This document shows positions 1 to 9,187 of a stretch of DNA of 64,000 bases, piece by piece. Every line of letters begins with the position of its first letter. The first letter of the stretch is position 1. The DNA lies in the NCBI RefSeq assembly GCF_001746295.1, contig NZ_MJAH01000026.1:20842-84841 (forward strand), in the 5' to 3' direction. Position numbers and translations under genes: made by a program. The notes under the pieces were generated by a model. The model was given only the letters and a program-made list of their open reading frames with translations, was not told the DNA's origin and ran no database searches. The stretch is from Streptomyces sp. LUP47B (GTDB lineage Bacteria > Actinomycetota > Actinomycetes > Streptomycetales > Streptomycetaceae).

Positions 1-1008
1 GGCGTCCTGGCCGCAGTGGTGGTCGCGGCCGCCGCTCCCACCGCCCAGGCCCACGGCAAACCGTCCACTCTCGCCGACCTCGCGCAGCGCCACGGCCGCT
101 ACTTCGGCAGCGCGACCGACAACCCCGAACTCGTCGACGGGCCGTACAAGAAGATCCTCGGCAGCGAGTTCGACCAGATCACGCCGGGCAACGGCATGAA
201 GTGGTACGCCACCGAACCCGAGCAGGGGGTCTTCGACTGGACCAACGGCGACGAGATCGTGAACCTCGCCCGCGCGAACCACCAGAAGGTGCGCGGGCAC
301 ACCCTCGTGTGGCACAGCCAGTTGCCCGACTGGATCACCTCGCGCGAGTGGACGGCGTCTGAGCTGAGGCCCGTGCTGAAGAAGCACATCCAGACCGAGG
401 TGCGGCACTACCGGGGCAAGGTCTTCGCGTGGGACGTCGTCAACGAGGCGTTCAACGAGGACGGCACCTACCGCGAGACCGTCTTCTACAAGACCCTCGG
501 CCCCGGCTACATCGCCGACGCGCTGCGCTGGGCCCGCCAGGCCGATCCCAAGGTCAAGCTCTACCTCAACGACTACAACATCGAGGGGATCGGGGCGAAG
601 AGCGACGCCTACTACACCCTGGCCAAGGAGCTGAAGGCGCAGGGCGTCCCGCTCGACGGCATCGGTCTCCAGACCCACCTGGCGCTCCAGTACGGCTATC
701 CGACCACGCTGGAGGACAACCTCCGCCGCTTCTCCAAGCTGGGCCTCGACACCGCGCTCACCGAGGTCGACATCCGGATGATCCTGCCCGCGACCGAGGA
801 GAAGCTGGCCCAACAGGCGCAGTGGTACGCCGACTTGACCGACGCCTGTCTCGCGGTGCGCCGGTGTGTCGGGATCACCATCTGGGACTACACCGACAAG
901 TACAGCTGGATCCCCGCCTTCTTCGAGGGCCAGGGGGCCGCGCTGCCCTGGGACGAGCAGCTCCAGCCGAAGCCGGCGTACTACGCGATCCGGGCGGCGC
1001 TGAAGTAG
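1..1008 (+). CDS. GH10 endo-1,4-beta-xylanase, 5' end cut by window
   Basis: Secreted family 10 glycoside hydrolase that cuts internal beta-1,4 links of xylan outside the cell. The reading frame is open from base 1; the first residues (G-V-L-A-A-V-V-V then A-A-A-P-T-A-Q-A) look like the hydrophobic core and cleavage site of a signal peptide, so the true start lies upstream. The acid/base Glu sits in DVVNEAF (codon 445-447) and the nucleophile Glu in LTEVDIR (codon 763-765). WDYTDKYSW near the C-terminus is the conserved last strand. No carbohydrate-binding module follows the catalytic domain. The convergent LacI-type gene about 1 kb away may control sugar use, which is inference from proximity. 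Confidence 0.93.
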   Translation, partial: GVLAAVVVAAAAPTAQAHGKPSTLADLAQRHGRYFGSATDNPELVDGPYKKILGSEFDQITPGNGMKWYATEPEQGVFDWTNGDEIVNLARANHQKVRGHTLVWHSQLPDWITSREWTASELRPVLKKHIQTEVRHYRGKVFAWDVVNEAFNEDGTYRETVFYKTLGPGYIADALRWARQADPKVKLYLNDYNIEGIGAKSDAYYTLAKELKAQGVPLDGIGLQTHLALQYGYPTTLEDNLRRFSKLGLDTALTEVDIRMILPATEEKLAQQAQWYADLTDACLAVRRCVGITIWDYTDKYSWIPAFFEGQGAALPWDEQLQPKPAYYAIRAALK

Positions 1009-1318
1009 GGGACGGCGGGGGCCTACGCGACTCCCGTCGACTCGGCGGTGCGCTTCCGTCGGGCCCTGGCCGGAGAAGCGCGCTCCGGGCGACGCGGTGG
1101 CTCGATGGGGTGCGCCGGTGGCCGGCTCGGGCCGCTCGGCCGCCTCGTGCAGCGGTTGGCGGTGGTGGGCCGGCCCGGGACGCCGACCACCACCCATGGG
1201 TCGGCGGCGGGCCAAGCTCCCGACCCGCCTCCCTCGGAGCCTCTCTCCGCAGCAGGCGCTGCATCGCCAGGGCGCGGGTGGCCTCGGGCGGTGCGCCCGA
1301 GGGGTGCCCAGCGGGTCC

Positions 1319-1980
1319 GGCCGGTGGTGCGGGGCCGGGCAGGCGTGCCGGGACAGCGGCTCGACCCAACGGACGGGCTGGACCCGTGCGGGGATGGCCG
1401 GTGGTGCGGGGCTGGCAGGCGTGCTCGTGTCTGCCCGGATGGCTGCCTGATCCGCCGTCCGGCTGGACCCATATGCGGATGGTTGGTGGTGCGGGGACGG
1501 GCGGGGGTGCTCATGCCTGCCGGGACGGCGGCTCGGCCGATCGGACGGGCTGGACCCTTATGGGGATGGCCGGTGGTGCGGGGCTGGCAGGCATGCTCGT
1601 GTCTGCCGGGATGGCCGCCTGATCCGCCGGACCGGCTGGACCCATATGCGGACGGCTGGTGGTGCGGGGACGGGCAGGCGTGCTCATGCCTGCCGGGACG
1701 GCGGCTCGGCCGATCGGACGGGCTGGACCCGTACGGGGATGGCCGGTGGTACGGGGCTGGCAGGCATGCTCGTGTCTGCCGGGATGGCCGCCTGATCCGC
1801 CGGACCGGCTGGACCCATATGCGGACGGCTGGTGGTGCGGGGACGGGCAGGCGTGCTCATGCCTGCCCGGACAGCGGCTCGACCGACCGGATGGGCTGGA
1901 CCCGTATGGGGATGGCCGGTGGTGCGGATGGGCAGGTCTCGTGTCTGTCGGGATGGTCGCCTGATCCGTCGGACCGGCCG
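1319..1980. repeat. Tandem array, 173-bp dimeric period (two ~86-bp half units)
   Basis: The convergent gap between the xylanase and the LacI-type gene is filled by an imperfect tandem array. The anchor GGCTGGACC recurs at 1376, 1461, 1548, 1634, 1721, 1807 and 1894, giving steps of 85-87 bases. Alternate units are much more alike, so the real period is 173 bases (1548 to 1721 to 1894 exactly). Partial copies lie at both ends (from 1319 and to 1980). 173 is not a multiple of three, so the long open frames through it change frame each period and are not a repeat protein. Bases 1009-1318 before the array show no gene. Function unknown. Confidence 0.85.
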
Positions 1981-1987
1981 TGGGGCG

Positions 1988-3025
1988 TCAGTGGATGGTC
2001 GGTGGGGCGGTGCTCGAGCGCACCACCAGCTCCGTGCCCAGCTCCACTCGTGGTGAGTCCGGGCGTTCGCCTCGGGCCAGTTTGAGGACCGTGCGGACGG
2101 CCAGCTTGCCCATGTCGGCGAGGGGCTGGCGCACGGTGGTCAGTGGGGGTGCCGACCAGCGGACTTCCGGAAGGTCGTCGAAACCCACCAGGCTCATGTC
2201 CTGCGGCACCCTCAGCCCGCGTCTCCTCAGCGCCTCGACCGCACCGAGGGCCATCTGGTCGCTGGCCGCGAAGACGGCGGTCGGCGGCTCGGGCAGCTCG
2301 AGGAGCTTCTCGCAGCCGGCGAAGCCGGACTCCGGGTGGAAGTCGCCGGGTACGACCAGGGACTCGTCGAAGGTGAGCCCGGCACCCTCGAGTGCGGCGC
2401 GGTAGCCGTCGTAGCGGGCCCGCGAGCACAGCAGCCGGGGCGGCCCCGCGATCAAACCGATCCTGCGGTGCCCCAGCGACAGCAGGTGCTCGGTGGCCGC
2501 GAGCCCTCCCGACCAGTTGGCGGCGCCGATGGTGGGGGCGTCCAGCGCGGGGGACCCGGCCGGGTCGACGACCACCAGCGGGACGCCCAAGGCGCGCAGC
2601 TCGTCGTGGAGGACCGTGTCCAGCGCCGAGGTGACGAGGACGACCCCGTCGGAGGCGCGGGCGCGCAGATTTCGCATCCACTCGCGTGCGGTGCCCGAGC
2701 GGCCGTGGATCGCGGAGACGACGGTGCCGACGCCCTCCGCGTGGGCGACCTCCTCGACACCGCGGATGATCTCCACGGCCCAGGGGCTGTCGAGGTCGTT
2801 GAAGACCAGGTCGAGCAGGGCGGCGCGGGTGCCGGGGGCCGCGGGGCGCTTGCGGTAGCCGTACTGCTGGAGCAGCTCCTCGACGCGGGCGCGGGTGTGC
2901 GGGGACACGTCCGACCGGCCGTTGACCACCCGGGACACCGTCGGCACCGAGACTCCGGCCTGCCGGGCGATCTCCGTGATGGTGACCCTGCCCCGGGGCT
3001 CGGCGCCGGCCTTGCCTGCTGTCAC
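1988..3025 (-). CDS. LacI-family transcriptional regulator
   Basis: 345-residue repressor of the LacI/GalR family. The N-terminal helix-turn-helix is at about residues 14-35 (VTITEIARQAGVSVPTVSRV) followed by the hinge helix, then a periplasmic-binding-protein-like sugar domain (residues ~65-330) with the usual GFDDLP segment near the end. Length is normal. It converges on the GH10 xylanase and is probably a sugar-responsive repressor of xylan or related polysaccharide genes; the ligand cannot be read from sequence. The start ATG at 3025 precedes the HTH by a normal distance. Confidence 0.9.
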   Translation of the reverse strand: MTAGKAGAEPRGRVTITEIARQAGVSVPTVSRVVNGRSDVSPHTRARVEELLQQYGYRKRPAAPGTRAALLDLVFNDLDSPWAVEIIRGVEEVAHAEGVGTVVSAIHGRSGTAREWMRNLRARASDGVVLVTSALDTVLHDELRALGVPLVVVDPAGSPALDAPTIGAANWSGGLAATEHLLSLGHRRIGLIAGPPRLLCSRARYDGYRAALEGAGLTFDESLVVPGDFHPESGFAGCEKLLELPEPPTAVFAASDQMALGAVEALRRRGLRVPQDMSLVGFDDLPEVRWSAPPLTTVRQPLADMGKLAVRTVLKLARGERPDSPRVELGTELVVRSSTAPPTIH

Positions 3026-3049
3026 TTGCCCACCTCCGCGTCAAAGCCT

Positions 3050-3074
3050 CGAAACTTCCAGGAGTCTTCCGGAA
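3050..3074. promoter_or_regulatory. Possible LacI-type operator upstream of the repressor gene
   Basis: About 25-50 bases upstream of the repressor start lie CGAAACTTCC and the palindrome TTCCGGAA. They resemble the CGAAA...TTTCG half-sites bound by Streptomyces LacI-family sugar repressors. An autoregulatory operator is plausible but the symmetry is imperfect. Confidence 0.3.
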
Positions 3075-3203
3075 AAGTGGGGTCATACACAAGGCGTCAC
3101 AGGGAGTGATCGCCGTGGGACATGCGTCGGGGCCGGTGCGCGGACAGCCGCTGCGAGCCGGCCCCTCAGTTCTCCGGGCGGTACGGCGTCCGCCCGGGCG
3201 TTC

Positions 3204-3428
3204 TCAGGCGGCCGCCACCGCGAGCGGGCGGTGCGGCGCGATGACCCGGCCGTCGGGCAGGAGCTCACCGGTGTCCTCGAAGAGCAGAACGCCGTTGCAC
3301 AGCAGGCTCCAGCCCTGTTCCGGGTGGTGCGCCACGAGGCGGGCGGACTCCCGGTCGGCGGAGGCGGCGGTGGGACACGGCGGCTGGTGCTGGCACATTG
3401 GTGGGATCTTTCGCTGTGTTGTGGTCAT
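3204..3428 (-). CDS. DUF5999 family small protein
   Basis: 74-residue protein recognised as DUF5999, a small family widespread in Streptomyces. It carries the typical Cys/His start MCQHQPPCP, the ARLVAHHPEQGWSLLCNGV core and a C-terminal LLPDGRVIAPHRPL. Cys and His spacing suggests possible metal binding, which is inference. The start at 3428 is preceded by GGGGG at 3433-3437; a second in-frame ATG at 3398 would begin at MCQHQ and match many homologues but has no ribosome site. Function unknown. Confidence 0.8.
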   Translation of the reverse strand: MTTTQRKIPPMCQHQPPCPTAASADRESARLVAHHPEQGWSLLCNGVLLFEDTGELLPDGRVIAPHRPLAVAAA

Positions 3429-3627
3429 GACGTCCCCCGTTGCGATAACTCAGTCGGAACCCAGTGTTGCCCTACGGGCGTCAATCCGCAGGTATTTCGC
3501 ATCACCACTTCTTCACAGGTTGGAGACGCGTCACCCGGCCGGACGGTTCATCCCAACTGCACTGTCACTTCGGATGGTTCGCAGTGGCCGGATAGGGCTA
3601 GTCCACCTGGAGTCGGGCCCGAGTTCG

Positions 3628-3659
3628 GCTCGTCCGAGCAATTGTGCGCTCGTACGAGC
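3628..3659. promoter_or_regulatory. Pair of 12-bp palindromes exactly 20 bp apart
   Basis: GCTCGTCCGAGC (3628-3639) and GCTCGTACGAGC (3648-3659) are near-identical palindromes set two helical turns apart, each followed by AA or AAT. This is a typical layout for cooperative dimer binding. They lie in the 3429-3786 stretch, which contains no gene; the nearest start codon is that of the DUF5999 gene about 200 bases away. The binding protein is unknown. Confidence 0.4.
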
Positions 3660-3722
3660 AAATGGTCTTCTGTGTGATCCCTGGGGATTGTCTACGACCC
3701 TAATGGCACCGGAAACAAAGCC

Positions 3723-3755
3723 GTACCCCGCTACCCGGAATTCGGGGCGGGGTAC
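3723..3755 (-). terminator. Stem-loop terminator after the 3787-4353 gene
   Basis: GTACCCCGC (3723-3731) pairs with GCGGGGTAC (3747-3755) across a 15-base loop that itself has CCGGAATTCGG symmetry. It lies about 30 bases past the stop codon of the upstream minus-strand gene. Confidence 0.6.
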
Positions 3756-3786
3756 GAGGGGCGTGGGCGTGCGCGCGGACGTGGAT

Positions 3787-4353
3787 TCAGGCGGGTGAGC
3801 CCAGCAGTGGGGCCGGAGTCACCCGATGGGCCAGTACCGGGAGCAGTTCGGCTGCCCGGTGCGGGCGGTGGGCGGCGATGCCGGGCGGAGCCGGTGCCAG
3901 CGGGACGAGCAGGTCGGTGGCGGCGAGGCGGCCTGTGCCTGCGTCCGCCGCGCAGTCGCCGTGCAACCACAACGCGAGCATGTACAGGCCCGGGATCGAC
4001 AGCAGGCGCGGCTGATACGGCTGCTGCATCACCTCCGCCTGCCGCAGTGCCCGCTCGGTGGACGCGATGTAGGGGCCCTCGAAGAAGTGCGAGAAGGCCC
4101 AGCCGTCGGGGGTCAGCATGGTCTCGGCCGCGGCCACCGAGCGCTCACCGCAGCGGATCAGGAAACGCCACCCGGTCAGCCGGGTGGCGGTGCCGTCCAG
4201 GACGTGTACGGGTAGGGGCAGCTCGGGTGTGACAGGTCCCTGGGCGCGGAGCAGGGAGGGGGTCCGGGCCTCGCGGACCGCGGTGGGCGAGGCGAGTGCG
4301 GTGAGGACGGAACGAAGTGCTGGGGCGGGAGCCGGGAGGACATGCAGCGGCAT
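3787..4353 (-). CDS. Conserved hypothetical protein, 188 aa
   Basis: I do not recognise a characterised family. The start ATG at 4353 has GAGAGG ten bases upstream (4363-4368); longer in-frame starts give a Pro/Ala-rich extension without a ribosome site. The core, from about residue 45, reads as a compact globular fold (RLTGWRFLIRCGE, GWAFSHFFEGPYIAST, LLSIPGLYMLALWLHG), ending in an Ala/Pro-rich segment with AHRPHRAAELLPVLAHR. There are no membrane spans or signal peptide. It stands alone between a terminator and a 525-base gap. Codon use is like its neighbours, so it is probably a real, lineage-specific gene. Confidence 0.65.
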   Translation of the reverse strand: MPLHVLPAPAPALRSVLTALASPTAVREARTPSLLRAQGPVTPELPLPVHVLDGTATRLTGWRFLIRCGERSVAAAETMLTPDGWAFSHFFEGPYIASTERALRQAEVMQQPYQPRLLSIPGLYMLALWLHGDCAADAGTGRLAATDLLVPLAPAPPGIAAHRPHRAAELLPVLAHRVTPAPLLGSPA

Positions 4354-4878
4354 GGTGGGTCGCCTCTCATTCGACAGGCACGGTGGCGCGAGGGCGGGGG
4401 CGGACGGCGCTGTCAGCTCACGAAGGTCAGAGAGGCGGGGGCCGGGGTCCGGTGACGCGGGTGCGGGTGAGGACTGCGGCACGTCACCTGACGGCAGGAT
4501 CCAGGACCACGGGTGCCAACCCTCTGCCTTGTTCGCGAAGTTTATACGACATGTGTTCAGACAGTGTTTCGTCTAGCCGCTTCCAACGCGCGGGGCAAGG
4601 GGCCATTCGGTCGGCGATACGCGAGAATGATCCCGATACCGTGACTCTCCGCGGCGGTGACCTCGGAAAATGCTCCGGAAGTGGTCGGCCAATTTTCGTC
4701 GGCGTTTTTCACGAGTTCTTCGGGGCACTTGAAACTGCTGAGTGCTCCATGCCGAGTGAATGTGCCACCGGTCACTTCCGACAGGGTAGCGCGCTCGGGG
4801 CCGACGCGGGACGTTACCGATCGTTCCGGCTGGGCATCATCCCACCTGACTCATGACGCATCGAGGAGGGACCCTTCG
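4354..4878. other. Intergenic stretch with no gene seen
   Basis: Between divergent genes. The part around 4530-4760 is richer in A/T than its surroundings and probably carries the promoters. I saw no convincing coding frame, RNA gene or repeat; the open frames here lack Streptomyces codon bias. Confidence 0.5.
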
Positions 4879-6396
4879 ATGGGGGAGAAGGTCGTGGCAG
4901 GGCAGTTCGACCTGTCCGATCGCCAGCGCTACCGCGACAAGCTCCGCAGGTGCGTGACGGGGCTGGAGCGGCTCCTGGCGGAGCAGCGGTTCGATCGTCC
5001 CCAGAACCTGATGGGGCTGGAGATCGAATTGAATCTGGTCGGCACCGACGGTATGCCGAGAATGCTGAATGGAGAGGTCCTCGAACGCATCGCAAGCCGA
5101 GATTTCCAAACAGAACTCGCCATGTTCAACCTGGAAGTCAACATAGCCCCACACCGGTTGGGCGGCAGGGTATTCGACCGGCTCGCCGAGGAACTCCGGA
5201 CCTCGCTGGCGTATGCCGACCGTAAAGCGGGCGAGGTCGACGCGGGAATCGTGATGATCGGCATTCTGCCCACCCTCGACCGGGACGACCTGGTCTCCTC
5301 CAACCTGTCCGACGTCGACCGCTACACCCTGCTCAACGACCAGATCGTGGCCGCCCGCGGTGAGGACTTCGTCCTCGACATCGACGGCGTGGAACGCCTC
5401 ACCTGCACCTCGAAGTCGATCGCCCCGGAGGCGGCCTGCACCTCCGTGCAACTGCACCTCCAGGTCACGCCGGGACGTTTCGCCGACGTGTGGAACGCCG
5501 CGCAGGCGGTGGCCGGCGTGCAGATAGCCGTGGGCGCCAACTCGCCCTTCCTCTTCGGGCGCGAGCTGTGGTGCGAGTCCCGCCCGCCGCTCTTCCAGCA
5601 GTCCACGGACACCCGTCCGCCCGAGCTGCAGGCCCAGGGGGTGCGGCCGCGCACATGGTTCGGGGAGCGGTGGATCTCCTCGGCGTACGACCTCTTCGAG
5701 GAGAACCTGCGCTACTTCCCGGCCCTGCTGCCGATCTGCGACGAGGAGGACCCGCTGGAGGTCCTCGACCAGGGTGGAGTGCCCTCCCTCGCCGAACTCG
5801 TCCTGCACAACGGCACGGTGTACCGCTGGAACCGGCCCGTCTACGGCATCGCCGACGGCGTCCCGCACCTGCGCGTCGAGAACCGCGTGCTGCCCGCCGG
5901 CCCCACCATCACGGACGTCATCGCCAACGCGGCCTTCTACTACGGCCTCGTCCGCGCCCTCGCCGAGGAGCCGCGGCCGGTGTGGACCAGGCTTCCCTTC
6001 GAGGCGGCCGCGGCCAACTTCGACGCGGCCTGCCGGTACGGCATCGACGCGCGCATGGTCTGGCCCCGGCGCTCTCGCCACGGCGGCACGGTCGAGGTCG
6101 ACGCGGTGACCCTCGTACGCGACGAACTGCTGCCGCTCGCCGACGCGGGCCTCGCCGGGTGGGGCGTCGAGCCCGCCGACCGGGACCTCTACCTCGGGGT
6201 GATCGAGGAGCGGTGCCGACGCCGGACCAACGGGGCGTCCTGGCAGACGGCGACGTTCCACCGGGCACTGGAGGCGGGACTGTCCCGGGACGCGGCACTG
6301 GCGGCCACGACACGGCGGTACGGCGAGCTGATGCACCAGGGAGAGCCGGTGCACACCTGGCCGGTGGGGCTGCCGGAGCCGGTGCCGCTGGGGTGA
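4879..6396 (+). CDS. GCS2-type glutamate-cysteine ligase family protein
   Basis: 505-residue member of the carboxylate-amine/glutamate-cysteine ligase family 2, which forms gamma-glutamyl amides using ATP. The signature MGLEIELNLVG lies near residue 45 and the substrate region around LRVENRVLPAGPTITD near residue 340. Homologues in actinomycetes include EgtA-like enzymes, but no ergothioneine genes lie nearby, so the exact acceptor is not known. GAGGAGGG at 4863-4870 sets the ATG at 4879. The gene is monocistronic; the next gene converges from 8199. Confidence 0.82.
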   Translation: MGEKVVAGQFDLSDRQRYRDKLRRCVTGLERLLAEQRFDRPQNLMGLEIELNLVGTDGMPRMLNGEVLERIASRDFQTELAMFNLEVNIAPHRLGGRVFDRLAEELRTSLAYADRKAGEVDAGIVMIGILPTLDRDDLVSSNLSDVDRYTLLNDQIVAARGEDFVLDIDGVERLTCTSKSIAPEAACTSVQLHLQVTPGRFADVWNAAQAVAGVQIAVGANSPFLFGRELWCESRPPLFQQSTDTRPPELQAQGVRPRTWFGERWISSAYDLFEENLRYFPALLPICDEEDPLEVLDQGGVPSLAELVLHNGTVYRWNRPVYGIADGVPHLRVENRVLPAGPTITDVIANAAFYYGLVRALAEEPRPVWTRLPFEAAAANFDAACRYGIDARMVWPRRSRHGGTVEVDAVTLVRDELLPLADAGLAGWGVEPADRDLYLGVIEERCRRRTNGASWQTATFHRALEAGLSRDAALAATTRRYGELMHQGEPVHTWPVGLPEPVPLG

Positions 6397-6417
6397 GGGC
6401 CCCGGCGATGCGCGGAG

Positions 6418-8199
6418 TCAGTCGCCGGCGCTGCCGCCCTGGGCGCCCGCGGCCACGATCGCCTTCAGGATCACCGTGTGGATCTGGGCCGGGTCGTTGA
6501 CCTGCTGGCCGGAGCCACCGGTGGCCTCGGCGAGCTGCTCGGCCTCCGCGCGGTCGGCGTCGGGGCCCACCGCGATCACGATCAGGGGTACCGGGCGTTC
6601 GGGGCTGGAGAGTTTCTCCAGTTCGGAGACCAGCGCTCCACGCGAGATGCTGCCGGGGTCCTGGTTGACGCCGTCGGTCAGGACGACCAGCGCGTTGAAC
6701 TTGCCCTCGGCGTAGGAGGAGGTCGCCGCCTTGTACGCGGCGAGCGTGGTGTCGTACAACCCCGTCGCTCCGCCCGGCACCGGCTCCAGGCCGCCGAACG
6801 CCGCCGACAGCCGCTCGCGCTGGGTGCCGGCCGCGTCCGTGCTGTCGCCCAGCCGGTCCGTCGGCACCAGGACCTTGTAGTCCTTGTCGCCGTCGAGCTT
6901 GGTGGAGAACTCCCACAGGCCGATCTCGTCCTCCTGGGTGAAGGTCGCGAGGGCCTGGAGGAGGGACGCCTTGGTGACGTCCATCCGGGAGCGGCCGGTG
7001 CCCGGCACGGCCTCCGACATGGAGGAGGACGCGTCCACGACCGTGGTGATCCGCGCACTCTGCACGGTGATCGTCCAGGTGCCGAGGGCCTCCTGCAGTG
7101 CCGCAGCCGAGGCGGGCTCCCCGGCCGGTTCCGTATACGGCTGCGGCACCTCGCCACCGGCCTTCGCGACCAGCGTCTTCGACACCTGGTCGTCGGAGGT
7201 GCGGAACCCCTGGTCCGTGAGCAGCTGTTCCTGCTCGGGCTTGCGCAGGTAGGTCATGAAGCGGATCGCCGCGCGGCTCTCGTCGGTGGTCAGCCGTGTC
7301 TCGTCGACCAGGGCATAGGGGTAGTCCAGCCGCGGTGAGCCGTCCTTGGGATAGAAGAAGTCCAGACCGTCCCCGGACTCCGCCGAGGAGTTCCGGGCGA
7401 AGGCCGCCTGCTCGGAGAGGACCAGCGCCTGATTGCGCTTCGGATTGCCCTGCTCGGTGCCCGAGGAGTCCTGCGGCAGCGTCTCCACGAGCTGGCCGTC
7501 GCTGTCGGAGATGCGCTGCGAGAGCGCCTTCATCATGGCCGCGGCCCGAGTCTCCCCGCCCGCGGCCGCGCCCGCCGCACTGGTGAGCCGGGTGAGGGCG
7601 AGCAGACCGGTCGCGCTGCGCGCGGGGTCGGCGGCGCCCAGCTTGAGGGACTCGTCCTGGAGGGTGGCGCCCGCCAGTTCGAGCCAGCCGTACGTCTTCT
7701 TCGGCCAGCCCAGCGACTTCGCGGCGGTCGGAACCATCGCCATCCCGACCGGGCTGGAGGCCACGTTGCCGACCCGGGCCACCTCCGTCGCGTCGCTGTT
7801 CGCGGAGATCTGCTCCATCCACACGTCCGAGTCCGGCACCCACACCTGCGCGCCGGGGTCCTTGCCGGTCGCGAGCGTGTCCCTGACCTTGTACGACTCG
7901 CGCGCGGTCACCGTGATGTCGACGCAGCGTCCGTCGGAGGTGAGGTTCTCGTCGCGGGCCCGCTCGGCGGCGCTACGCAGGGCGGGGGCGATGTCGGGGG
8001 AGGCGGCGAGCTCGAGCCGTACCGCCTCGTCCCGGCAGGAGGAGCCGAAGGAGAGCAGACCGCCCTGCACGGCGGCGGCCGTACCGCCGGCGACGGTCAG
8101 GACGAGCACCGTCGCGATGGCCACGGTACGGCGGCGTGCGCGTGGGCGGGGGTCGCTGCCGCCCGCCCCATACTGATCGGGCAAGCTGTGACGTCCCAT
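6418..8199 (-). CDS. Solute-binding plus VWA domain protein, membrane-anchored
   Basis: 593 residues. An N-terminal basic stretch (RPRARRR) is followed by one hydrophobic span at about residues 22-44, so the rest faces outside. Residues ~60-360 look like an ABC-type extracellular solute-binding fold, and from about residue 385 a von Willebrand A domain carries the MIDAS motif DASSSMS and a later VVLTDGVN. The two-domain layout is common in Streptomyces and is of unknown function, possibly metal-dependent adhesion or a signalling receptor. The start at 8199 (MGRHSLPDQYG) gives a normal topology; an upstream ATG would add an unlikely arginine-rich leader. Confidence 0.82.
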   Translation of the reverse strand: MGRHSLPDQYGAGGSDPRPRARRRTVAIATVLVLTVAGGTAAAVQGGLLSFGSSCRDEAVRLELAASPDIAPALRSAAERARDENLTSDGRCVDITVTARESYKVRDTLATGKDPGAQVWVPDSDVWMEQISANSDATEVARVGNVASSPVGMAMVPTAAKSLGWPKKTYGWLELAGATLQDESLKLGAADPARSATGLLALTRLTSAAGAAAGGETRAAAMMKALSQRISDSDGQLVETLPQDSSGTEQGNPKRNQALVLSEQAAFARNSSAESGDGLDFFYPKDGSPRLDYPYALVDETRLTTDESRAAIRFMTYLRKPEQEQLLTDQGFRTSDDQVSKTLVAKAGGEVPQPYTEPAGEPASAAALQEALGTWTITVQSARITTVVDASSSMSEAVPGTGRSRMDVTKASLLQALATFTQEDEIGLWEFSTKLDGDKDYKVLVPTDRLGDSTDAAGTQRERLSAAFGGLEPVPGGATGLYDTTLAAYKAATSSYAEGKFNALVVLTDGVNQDPGSISRGALVSELEKLSSPERPVPLIVIAVGPDADRAEAEQLAEATGGSGQQVNDPAQIHTVILKAIVAAGAQGGSAGD

Positions 8200-8386
8200 G
8201 GCGGTGGTGCCCTCCCCTGTCGATCTCCGTGCCGGCACGGCCGTGTGTGGCAGGAAAGAGGGAGGCACGCCCCCGTACGGCGTCCGTCCCCCCGACGGCC
8301 TTGCGCACGATCTTCGTCATTTCTTTCGAAGGACCCTAGCGGGGCGGGGATAGGGATGAGGCTGGATTAGTCAACTGGAGGCAGGT

Positions 8387-9187
8387 GTGCAGGCGGAGGA
8401 AGGGGCAGTGGCCGATTCTTTCCCGCAGAAGGCGCTCTCGCGGAGATTTTTCCGTGACGAGACGCTGCTCGTTCTGGGGCTTTCGCTCGGTGCGAGTGGT
8501 GTGTCCGCGCTGATCAGTTTTGTCGGGTCGGTCACCAAACCAGGGGGTCTCAAGGACCAGGCGGCGACCCTCAACGCCTCGGCCGCGCCGGGCCGTCCCT
8601 GGCTGGATCTCGCCTGGCAGCTCTTCGGGATCGCGTCGGCCCTGGTGCCCGTGCTGCTCGTCGCGCACCTGCTGCTGCGCGAGGGGCAGAGCCTCAGGAC
8701 CCTCGGCTTCGACCGCACCCGGCCCGGGTTCGACCTCGCCCGGGGGGCCGGGGTCGCGGCCGTGATCGGCAGCACCGGTATCGCCTTCTATCTGGCCGCG
8801 CGTGGTCTGGGTTTCAACCTCACCGTGGTGCCCGAGGCGCTGCCCGACGTGTGGTGGAAGTACCCCGTGCTGATCCTGTCGGCGATGCAGAACGCGATCC
8901 TCGAAGAGGTGATCGTCGTCGGCTATCTGCTGCGCCGGCTCCACCAGTTGGGCTGGACCCCGGGCACCGCGCTGGTGGCCAGTTCCGTACTGCGTGGCAG
9001 TTACCACCTCTACCAGGGCGTCGGCGGCTTCATCGGCAACATGGTGATGGGCGTGGTGTTCGTCTACCTGTACCGCCGGTGGGGGCGCGTGGGTCCCCTG
9101 GTGGTGGCGCATTCCCTGCTCGACATCGGGGCGTTCGTGGGCTACGCGCTCCTCGCGGGGAAGGTGGGCTGGCTGCCGACCGCGTGA
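8387..9187 (+). CDS. CPBP-family intramembrane metalloprotease
   Basis: 266 residues with about six to seven membrane spans. The CPBP (CAAX protease/Abi) motifs are present in order: Glu-Glu in NAILEEVIVVGYLL, then RGSYHLYQG with the catalytic His, then HSLLDI. Members cleave membrane-anchored or prenylated substrates; the substrate here is unknown. GTG at 8387 is preceded by GGAGG at about 8377. The stop abuts that of the convergent PhzF gene with no gap. Confidence 0.85.
   Translation: MQAEEGAVADSFPQKALSRRFFRDETLLVLGLSLGASGVSALISFVGSVTKPGGLKDQAATLNASAAPGRPWLDLAWQLFGIASALVPVLLVAHLLLREGQSLRTLGFDRTRPGFDLARGAGVAAVIGSTGIAFYLAARGLGFNLTVVPEALPDVWWKYPVLILSAMQNAILEEVIVVGYLLRRLHQLGWTPGTALVASSVLRGSYHLYQGVGGFIGNMVMGVVFVYLYRRWGRVGPLVVAHSLLDIGAFVGYALLAGKVGWLPTA

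Noticed and set aside
1048..2085. Long Trp/Cys/Gly-rich reading frames through the repeat array on both strands
   Set aside because: The 173-base period is not a multiple of three, so the encoded units change each period, and there is no ribosome site.
4837..6354. Minus-strand open frame opposite the GCS2 gene
   Set aside because: The plus strand has the family motifs and a ribosome site; the other does not.
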